From positions 2,251,420-2,315,419 of the forward strand of contig JAXGYX010000001.1 of NCBI GenBank assembly GCA_040772065.1: a stretch of DNA of 64,000 nucleotides, written 5' to 3'. This DNA comes from JAXGYX01 sp040772065 (GTDB taxonomy: Bacteria; Bacillota; Clostridia; Saccharofermentanales; Fastidiosipilaceae). Of the stretch, positions 1 to 8,900 are shown piece by piece (position 1 is the first letter of the stretch; every line of letters begins with the position of its first letter). Below the pieces are notes generated by a model. It saw only the letters and a list, made by a program, of their open reading frames with translations, was not told the DNA's origin and did not search any database. Made by a program: the position numbers and the translations under genes.

Positions 1-1521
1 ATCTTACCGAAAGAGTTTAAATACGAGGTTTCTAAGAATACGAAAAAGCAATATGGAGTGCTTAAGAAACTACTTCACCTAAAAGAGGTCGATACAGTTA
101 TCAATGCCTGTGATGCTGGTCGTGAAGGTGAACTGATATTTCGCTTAGTCTATGAAGAAGCCAAATGTAAGAAACCTATCAAAAGGCTTTGGATTTCGTC
201 TATGGAAGATGAATCAATCAGAAAAGGGATTGAGAGTCTTGCTAGTGGCAAAGATTTTGAGAATTTATTTGAAAGTGCGAAGTCTAGAGCCATCGCTGAT
301 TGGCTGGTTGGAATGAACCTTAGTAGGCTTTACTCCTGCCTTTATAATCAAAACTACTCAGTAGGTCGAGTACAGACACCAACACTTTCAATGATTGTGA
401 AAAGAGATAGTGAGATTACAGGTTTTATCAAAGAACCATACTATGTGGTTGAGATTGTGACAGATGATTTCTCGCTATCTACAGAACGCATTGATTCAAA
501 AGAAATTGCCGATCAGCTCTCAAATCTAGTTCCAGAAGAACTTATCGTTACTGAGGTCATAAATAAAGAGAAGATAACAAAACCTGAACCGTTATTTGAT
601 TTAACTGCTTTACAAAGGGCAGCGAACAGATATTTTGGGTTTAGTGCAAAACAAACCCTTGATTACCTTCAAAGCCTCTATGAAAAGAAACTAGTGACTT
701 ACCCAAGAACAGACAGTCGCTATCTAACCGAAGACATGAAACAAACAGTCTGTGAGATGTTAGATACCGTAGGCGAAGGCTTTGAAAGGGATGCTAAAAA
801 TATAGATTCTATCTTCAAAAATGAAAAAGTAAGTGACCATCACGCTATTTTGCCAACACTTGCAGCAATGAAGAACGGTCCTGGTACCCTTCCCTCTTCT
901 GAGCAGAAAATCTATGACCTGATACAAGCCAAACTCTTGATGTGTGCGAGTTCAAATCTGATTGAAAGCACAACAAAAGTGATAGTGGAGTTTGATGGAG
1001 TTACATTCTCAGCAAGCGGAAAAACTGTTCTTGAAGAAGGCTTTTTTGGGTTCGTGAAACCTTTTTTGAATAACAAAAAGAATGAAACAATTTTGCCTAA
1101 ACTAAGTGAAGGAGATGTTCTTTCCATCAAAGGAAGCATTGTTAGGCAAAAATTTACTCAACCACCAAAGTATTTCACAGAAGAAACACTTCTAAAGGCA
1201 ATGGAGCTTGCAGGGGCAGAGGATATCGAAAAAGGAATTGAGGTGGAACGTAAAGGTCTTGGAACACCGGCAACAAGAGCAGGTGTTATTGAGAATTTAA
1301 TTTATAAAGGCTTCATCGAAAGGGATAAGAAAAATCTTCTTGCAACACATAAGGGAATGAGCTTAATTACGATTGTATCTGAAGAATTTCGTTCTCCGAA
1401 AAAAACAGCTGAATGGGAGATGAAGCTCTCAAAGATTGCAGATGGGAAAGAGAGTTCAAAAGATTTTCTAAAGGATATTGAAAGAGATATTTCAAACCTG
1501 GTAAATCACTACCAGAAATAA
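1..1521 (+). CDS. DNA topoisomerase III-like type IA topoisomerase (5' partial)
   Basis: This relaxes or decatenates DNA by transient single-strand cleavage; ICE-encoded copies are thought to help process transferred DNA. The frame is open from base 1, so the start codon and N-terminus are outside the window and the internal ATG at 58 is not the true start. A Toprim signature DAGREGELIF is visible near 112-141. The catalytic tyrosine is in TYPRTDS, with its codon at 700-702. A C-terminal GLGTPATRA motif lies near 1258-1284. The short C-terminus without zinc-finger repeats suits the ICE subfamily. It is followed by a terminator-like hairpin. Identification is firm; a specific role in this element's transfer is inferred from neighbours. 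Confidence 0.9.
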   Translation: MLPKEFKYEVSKNTKKQYGVLKKLLHLKEVDTVINACDAGREGELIFRLVYEEAKCKKPIKRLWISSMEDESIRKGIESLASGKDFENLFESAKSRAIADWLVGMNLSRLYSCLYNQNYSVGRVQTPTLSMIVKRDSEITGFIKEPYYVVEIVTDDFSLSTERIDSKEIADQLSNLVPEELIVTEVINKEKITKPEPLFDLTALQRAANRYFGFSAKQTLDYLQSLYEKKLVTYPRTDSRYLTEDMKQTVCEMLDTVGEGFERDAKNIDSIFKNEKVSDHHAILPTLAAMKNGPGTLPSSEQKIYDLIQAKLLMCASSNLIESTTKVIVEFDGVTFSASGKTVLEEGFFGFVKPFLNNKKNETILPKLSEGDVLSIKGSIVRQKFTQPPKYFTEETLLKAMELAGAEDIEKGIEVERKGLGTPATRAGVIENLIYKGFIERDKKNLLATHKGMSLITIVSEEFRSPKKTAEWEMKLSKIADGKESSKDFLKDIERDISNLVNHYQK

Positions 1522-1540
1522 CTGAACAAAAGAGATTTTG

Positions 1541-1577
1541 GAGGGATGAGTAGAAAAAACTTGTCCCTCTTTTTTTA
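1541..1577 (+). terminator. Rho-independent terminator after topoisomerase gene
   Basis: GAGGGA at 1541-1546 pairs with TCCCTC across a roughly 20-base loop and is followed by a run of seven T. It ends the topoisomerase transcript or attenuates the methylase gene. It overlaps the first in-frame ATG (1546) of the next open frame, which argues against that ATG as the start. Confidence 0.65.
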
Positions 1578-1587
1578 TTTGAAGGGG

Positions 1588-2574
1588 GTGAAAGCAATCG
1601 AACAAATAACAGTATTAGAACTCTTTGGAGGGATTGGAGCAATTAGAAAAGCACTCATCAATCAGGAAATACCATATAAGGTCATTGACTATATCGAGAA
1701 CGATAAAAATTGTGTGAAAAGCTATAACCAGCTCTATGGAGAAGATTATAAACCCCAGTCAGTAACGGATTATCATCCGCCAGATGAGAAGATAGATATT
1801 CTTATGCATGGTAGTCCGTGTCAAGATTTTAGTCGAATAGGCATGAAGCAAGGTGGTGAGGTTGGCAGTGGTACTCGAAGCAGTCTTCTGTTTGAAACAA
1901 TACGAATCCTCAAAGAGATGAAAGAAAAACCCAAATGGGTCATATGGGAAAATGTAAAGGGAGTCCTTGATCGAAATATGCGGGATTCCTTTTTTTATTA
2001 TCTGAAAGAGCTTGAGGAACTCGGTTATCAAAATAAATTTGAGATTTTAAATGCTATAGACTTTGGTATAGCTCAAAAACGAGAACGAATCTTTGTCGTG
2101 AGTAGTTTAAAAGACAATATGTTTCAATTTGAGAATCTTGAAAAATGGCAAGCTCCCAGTATCAAGGAAATCCTAGAAACGGATGTTTCAGAGAAGTACC
2201 TCGTGCATCAGCCTTCCATGCTAAAGCTCATGGATACCAATAATGACTACCGAAGAGACTTCAAGGCACGAGTTCAAATTATTGGAGACTTTGCTTATAC
2301 GATTAGTACCAAGCAAATGAGAATTCCAAATGCTGGGCTAGTCGATTTAGAAAATGGTAAGTATCGCTATTTGACCGAGAAAGAGTGTTTTTTGCTTATG
2401 GGGTTTAACGATGAGGATTTCAAGAGATTAAGAAAAATCTATCCAGAAAAAGAAAAAACAACATCAAGCATTTTATACAAGCAAGCAGGTAACAGCATCG
2501 TTGTGCCTGTTCTTGAAAGCATTTTAAAAGAAATTATAAAAGGAGAAGAAAATGAAGGCACTAAACAAGATTAG
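1588..2574 (+). CDS. Orphan DNA (cytosine-5-)-methyltransferase of the ICE
   Basis: It transfers a methyl group from AdoMet to C5 of cytosine. Motifs in order: I LELFGGIGA (residues 10-18), IV GSPCQDFS with catalytic Cys78, VI WENV, VIII AQKRERIF, and X QAGNSIVVPV near the C-terminus, so the enzyme is complete. No partner endonuclease lies nearby; such solitary enzymes on conjugative elements are usually seen as protection against host restriction. The start is uncertain. An ATG at 1546 lies inside the terminator hairpin; GTG at 1588 abuts the purine-rich GAAGGGGG; and ATC at 1597 would be best spaced from it but is a non-standard start. The gene overlaps the next by 23 bases. Confidence 0.88.
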   Translation: MKAIEQITVLELFGGIGAIRKALINQEIPYKVIDYIENDKNCVKSYNQLYGEDYKPQSVTDYHPPDEKIDILMHGSPCQDFSRIGMKQGGEVGSGTRSSLLFETIRILKEMKEKPKWVIWENVKGVLDRNMRDSFFYYLKELEELGYQNKFEILNAIDFGIAQKRERIFVVSSLKDNMFQFENLEKWQAPSIKEILETDVSEKYLVHQPSMLKLMDTNNDYRRDFKARVQIIGDFAYTISTKQMRIPNAGLVDLENGKYRYLTEKECFLLMGFNDEDFKRLRKIYPEKEKTTSSILYKQAGNSIVVPVLESILKEIIKGEENEGTKQD

Positions 2575-2974
2575 CATTTTAGATTGTGATGAAGCACAAC
2601 ACGAAAAACATATGAAGGAAATAGAAAACATCTTTGAAAAAATCTATTCCATCAAGAACTATGACTGTCTATATACCGTTGAATATGTAGATGAGTATCA
2701 CAGGGATCATCGAGAGAAATATATTACGAATGATGATTTGCAGAGCTTAAACGATATCTTAGAAAGTACAGACTTCAAAAATGGTATGGATGTATATGTT
2801 AATGAAAAAAGTTTGGTGTTTCTAGTTCATGGTCAAGGCTACACAAGACTTGGAGAATATCATTTAGTTGAGACGAAAGTAACAGTGCAAGCTTTTGACA
2901 ACTATGGTTATGAAGTTGACTTGGGAAGGTTCTTTCAAGACAAGAAAAAGGATAGAAATGAACCAAATCTATAA
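2552..2974 (+). CDS. Conserved ICE protein of unknown function
   Basis: A 140-residue acidic soluble protein (net-negative, many Asp and Glu, no membrane segment). I do not recognise a catalytic motif. The start ATG is preceded by AAGGAG at good spacing. It begins inside the methylase gene (23-base overlap) and ends 20 bases before the giant methylase-helicase, so the three are very likely co-transcribed and translationally coupled. Its position between an ICE methylase and an ICE helicase suggests an accessory role in DNA transfer or antirestriction, but that is inference from position only. Confidence 0.75.
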   Translation: MKALNKISILDCDEAQHEKHMKEIENIFEKIYSIKNYDCLYTVEYVDEYHRDHREKYITNDDLQSLNDILESTDFKNGMDVYVNEKSLVFLVHGQGYTRLGEYHLVETKVTVQAFDNYGYEVDLGRFFQDKKKDRNEPNL

Positions 2975-2994
2975 AACAACAGAAGGAGGAAAAC

Positions 2995-5900
2995 ATGAGG
3001 ATTAATGATTTTCAGCATCAGATAGAACTCATCAAGCAAGAGGTATTGAACGATGATAGGAATTATGTTCAGCTTTTGCAAACGATGGGTAATAACTGGC
3101 GATATGACTTTATCAACCAGTTAAGCATATACGACAAAAATCCAGGAGCAACAGCTTGTGCCAAGTTTGATTTCTGGAGACAAAATTTGAACCGAACGGT
3201 AATGATGGGGCAAAAAGGGATTCCAATCATTGAAGATTATGGGTACTACCAGAAGGTAGACCATATTTTTGATGTAGAACAAACCATATCAAAGAATAAA
3301 GAGGTCAACGAAGTCCGTATATGGAAATTTAAAGAAGAGGATCAAGAGATCATTTCTAATATGATTTTAATGGAAGGTCAAGAAGTGACGGGAGATTTAC
3401 GAGGAGACTTCAATACGCTCATCAGGTTAAAAAGTGAAAATATATTTAGCTCTTTGATGAATGACCTTAGAATTCAGGAAGAAGACCAAGGTGCATTTAG
3501 AAAGTTTCTAGAACAATCAGCACTTGTAAGTTTTTCGACAAGGTTAGGTATATCAGTTGAGGTTGATTCTATAGCCTTTCAAAAGGGATTAGAAAGACTA
3601 GATGGAATCTCGCTTATGCAAGTGGGTGACGAACTTACAAGACTTAATAAAGAAATTTTGGAAGAACTCATTACAAAAAGTAATGAGAAAATGAAAAATA
3701 GGCTGCTGACAAATGTAAGGGCTGCCGAATATAATAAAAGTAACGATAAAGAAGGAGGATTAGATAATGTATTTCGAAGAGATACCAATGATAGACTTAA
3801 CGAGGACGGACGAGTTCTCAGATCTGGCAACAACGCAGGAGATAGCCGAGAGAATCAAGGGGAAAACACTGAATCAGCTAGAAGAGAACAAGGACTTCAT
3901 AGAGAGATATCCCAATCCGATATACGCAGCGATGAGGCTAGAGTTTCTAGCAGAGAGCGAGAATCAGGAACAGTGGGAACTTCTGACAGACCTATATTAC
4001 GAGAAGAAATTAGTGCCACATCTCATGGAAACACAGGAAAGAGCCATTCGAATGATGAGGGTCGAGAAACCGAGAATGATGGAAGCTTGGGGCTTGAGGG
4101 AGGAGATGAAGACCGAAAAGCCACAGGAATACGAGGGGCAAATGAACAATCTGATTTCGAGCTTGAAGGAGATCATCATCAAGGAAGTAGTCGAAGCTTA
4201 GAAAATCAAGAAGGAAACGAAGGTGAGGAAGTCGAACAATCGGCTTCTTTTTCTTTTTATTCAAAAGATAATCCCGATGAACTGATGCCAAATGAGATTC
4301 TAGATAATATTCCAAAACTTTACGGACAAGAAGATACACCGCTTTTAGATCAAGTAGTTCATGCAGCCTATGTTATTCCACTAAGAAGTAATTGGACATG
4401 GTATTTGACTGAATATGACGAAGCGTCTGGTGATGCCTTTGGCTTGGTTGCTGGTATTGAACCTGAGCTTGGATATTTCAATTTGAATGAATTAAAGAGC
4501 CTTGGAGCTCAAAGGCTTATCCTAGAAGACTTTCCCAAAACTTATCGTGAGCTTTTAGATACAGAGCTTTCTAAACAACTAACGAGCGATGAGCTGATAA
4601 GCGTATTTGGCTCAGAAGTATTTTCAAACAATTTAGAAGCAGAAAGTATTGAAGAAAAAGTTGCTGTAAAAGTTGGGAATGAGTTTGTTCTAGTTTCTTC
4701 TTATGATATTTCACATATCAAAATTGAAAAAACAAATAGTGAAATTCAAATGGACGAAACAACCTATCCCCTTTATAGAGGAGTGACCTTTGAAGAAAGT
4801 CAAAAAGTAGATGAACTTATAGATAGCGGACTCTTTACCTCATATACCATTAATGATTTTATGGTGAAAGATACCCAGTTACCAAAGTTGTCATATGAAG
4901 AAACAGATGAGGGTTTAGATGTCTTTTACTCAAATAGAAATGCAGAAGATGGAAAGCTCGTTGCTCAAATCGATGGAGAAAGCAGCTCATATAACTGGAT
5001 AGATGAGTCCTTTGCTAGAAAAGACATTTATCAAGAGGTTTCAAAAGAGTGGTGGAATAATTTTCGGCCGAAATTCTGGCAAAAACAGGATGAGAAACTT
5101 GCTGAGTATGACCTGGGATTTTACTCGATGGGCAATGGCTATGTGGTAGGCAATAAACTTGAAGAAGATCGAGGGACTGGAGACTATAAAAAGCTTGCCT
5201 TAATTGAAGCGAACAGAAATATTATCTTCTATGAAGAAAATCTGCCAAGTGAGATTGTTGGTGAAATCAAATTTGTAGCTTATACAAGTGATGACAGAAT
5301 ATCTGAAACACAGAGTGATTCCAATGTTTTTATAACTCATGGTCCGATTGATATTAGCAATTTAAATGATGAGCAAAAAGAACAAATTAAAAAGGGACTA
5401 GAAACTTTATCCTTAGACCAAGTTTTAAGCTATAGCAAAAGTGGGATTCCTTCCTGGCAGATGGAGCAGACTCGTTGGTCGCTTGAAAAAGGAATATCTA
5501 TTGAGCAATCAAATGCTTTAGCGGGTTCAAAGCTAGATGTTAGTGACTTTAATATCCTTCGCTCTTATGTAGAAGCGGGCATTTCCATTGAACAAATTAA
5601 TGAGCTAAGCCAAGGCTTTCTGACTACGCTTGAACTCATAGCCAAAGGCAATGAAATGCTTGAGCTTAATAAAACAAATAAAGAAATTGTTGAGCCAGAT
5701 AAAACGAATGAGCAAATCGCCCTTGATTTAGAGAACGAAGTGTTGACACCAGATTTAAAGGTTGGACAACTCGTTTATTATGACCATGAAGCGTATACAG
5801 TAAGGCGAGAAGCTGCTCTTAACCCAATTACAAAGAAGTATGATTTGTGGATTTCACCAGTCGATGAGAAGAACCTAACAGTTCCCATCGTAAGCTTTGA

Positions 5901-8900
5901 AAATGAAACAGAACTTTTCGAGAAGATTCAACTTGAAAGGCCAACTTTCTTGATTGGAGATGAAGTTCTCTATAAAGAAAAAGCTTGGACAATCACTGGC
6001 TTTGATGGGGTGGGAGATCTAAAAACGGTGACAATAAAAGACCATGAAGGATTTCTTGGCGGATTTATTACTGGTTCAGAAGTTGTTATTTATCGTAAAG
6101 AATCAGACCTTGATTCAATTCTAAAACCAATTCATGAAGATGAACTTGTAGCTGATGTTGAAGCAGATATCATTACTCAAAAACTAGTTGCAAGCAACTA
6201 TCACATGTCTACTGATGTCTTCCAAGAAGATCTTACACCATCCGAAAGGCTTGAGAACAATAAAAAAGCCCTAGAAACCTTATTCATACTTGAAAAAGAA
6301 AATCGTAATGCGACACCTGAAGAGCAAGAGATTCTAAGTCGTTATGTTGGCTGGGGAGGACTCGCAGATACCTTTGATGAAAATAAAGGAGGTCAATGGC
6401 AAGGAATTCGAGAATTTTTAAAAGAAAACTTGACTACCAAAGAATATGATAGTGCCAAAGAAAGTACTCTTACAAGTTTCTACACTCCCCCACAAGTAAT
6501 TGAAGAGGTTTATTCAGCTCTATCACAAATGGGATTTAAAACAGGGAATGTCTTAGAGCCTAGTATGGGTGTTGGTGCTTTTGTCGGTAGCCTTCCTGAT
6601 TCGATGAAAGATTCAAAAGTATATGGTGTTGAGTTAGATAGTATTAGTGGCCGTATTGCTAGAAAGCTTTATCCAGAAAGTGATATTCAAATAAAAGGTT
6701 TTGAAGAAACAAACTTCTCAAATAACTTCTTTGACATTGCTATCGGTAATGTTCCCTTTGGGGACTTTAAGGTGAATGACAGAGAATATGATAAAAATAA
6801 TTTTCTGATTCATGACTACTTCTTTGCCAAGACCTTAGACAAGGTTCGAAATGGTGGTGTGATTGCCTTCATTACTTCCAGTGGAACACTTGATAAGAAA
6901 GATGAGAGTGTTCGAAGGTATCTTGCTGCACGTGCGGAGTTTATTGGAGCGATAAGACTACCAAATACTACCTTTAAAGGGCAAGCCGGCACAGAAGTAA
7001 CGAGCGATATCATCTTTCTAAAGAAAAGAGATAGCATTCGGGATCGGGATGAGCCTTGGATTCACCTAGGAAGCGATGAGAAAGGACTAAACTACAATCA
7101 GTATTTTGTGGAAAATCCGGAGATGATTCTAGGTAAAATGACCGAGGAAAGCGGGCCCTTTGGTAACAGGGTTGTTTGTATCCCAAATGAAGTAGATTTC
7201 AAAGTTCAACTACAGAACGCTGTAGAGAAAATTGCAAGTGAAAACCACTATGAAGAAATTGAACTTGATGTTGATGAAAAAGTAATGCTTCCAGCAACGG
7301 ATGATATCAAAAACTTCTCCTATACCATCATTGATAACCAGGTCTATTTTAGAGAAAACTCTATTCTCATTCAAAAAGAAGTGACAGATAAGAATAAAGA
7401 AAAAATTGGAGACTATTTGAAAGTCACAGAGGCTCTAAAAGATGTCATTGAAGCACAGATGCAAGGAACTAGTGATGAGGTCATTGAAAACAAGCAAGTT
7501 GTTCTAAATGAAATCTATGATGCCTTTTCTAAAAAACATGGTTATCTGAATTCCTTATCTAATACTAGAGCCTTAAAAGAAGATAGCAATTTCCCATTAG
7601 TATCCTCAATCGAGGTGCTTGATGATGAGGAAAATTTTAAAGCAAAAGGCGATATATTTAGCAAGAGAACGATTATCAAAGCACAAAGTATTGACCATGT
7701 TGATACATCACTAGAAGCCTTAGTTTTGTCTATCTCCCAAAGAGGACGAGTTGACTTCGACTATATGTCTGAATTGACTGGTAAGGACAAAGAAACACTT
7801 ATTCAAGAACTACATGGCGAAATCTATCTAGATATTCAAGAGTTCGATCAGTTTGGCAATAATAAACCTTTCCAGAATGTGCTGGATGATGCGGAGTATC
7901 GTTTTAACTATGTGACAGCAGATGAGTACTTGAGCGGAAATATTCGTGAAAAGCTCGGTGTCATCAAAGAGTATGAATCCCATGTTTCTAAGCTTTTATC
8001 GAAGCGTTCTTACTTCCAAGGGGGAGAACGATTTGAGATTGATGAAAAAGAAGCACAAGTACTGGAAAAAGAATATATGGCACTTCAACATCAACATCAA
8101 AAACTTGAAGAAGTGATGCCTGAGAGGCTCACTGCTTCAGATATCAATGTGCGTTTAGGAGCAACATGGATTCCAAGCAAAGATGTAGAGCATTTCATGT
8201 TCGAGATATTAAAAACACCTGGATATAATCGCTGGGATATCAAGGTGAAGTTTTCGCCAATGACCAGTGAGTGGAATGTTGAAGGTAAAAGCGTTGATCG
8301 AGGCAATGACCTTGCCGAATTAACCTTTGGTACAAGCCGAGTGAATGCTTACAAGCTCATAGAAGATGCACTGAACCTAAAGGAAACGAAAGTCTTTGAC
8401 CAAGTTATCAATCCTGATGGTTCAAAAAGTTCCGTACTCAATAAAAAAGAAACATTACTGGCTGGGCAGAAGCAAGAACTTCTCAAAGAAGAATTTAAAA
8501 ACTGGATCTTTCAAGAACCAGATAGGCGTAATCGCTTAGAGAATATGTATAATGAGCGGTTCAACTCCATTCGCAATCGCGAGTATGACGGAAGCAATCT
8601 ATCCTTTGAAGGAATGAATACAAAAATAGATTTAAGAGAACACCAACGTAATGCCATTGCCAGAAGTCTTTATGGTGGCAACACCTTACTTGCTCATGTT
8701 GTAGGAGCTGGTAAGACCTATGAGATGGTGGCGAGTGCGATGGAGAGTAAAAGGCTTGGAATGTGTAGCAAGTCTTTATTTGTAGTGCCAAATCATCTAA
8801 CTTCGCAAATTGGGCGTGAGTTTATGCAGCTCTATCCTGGAGCAAATATCATGGTGGCCGACAAAAAGGACTTTGAACCAAAGAAAAGAAAAAGACTGAT

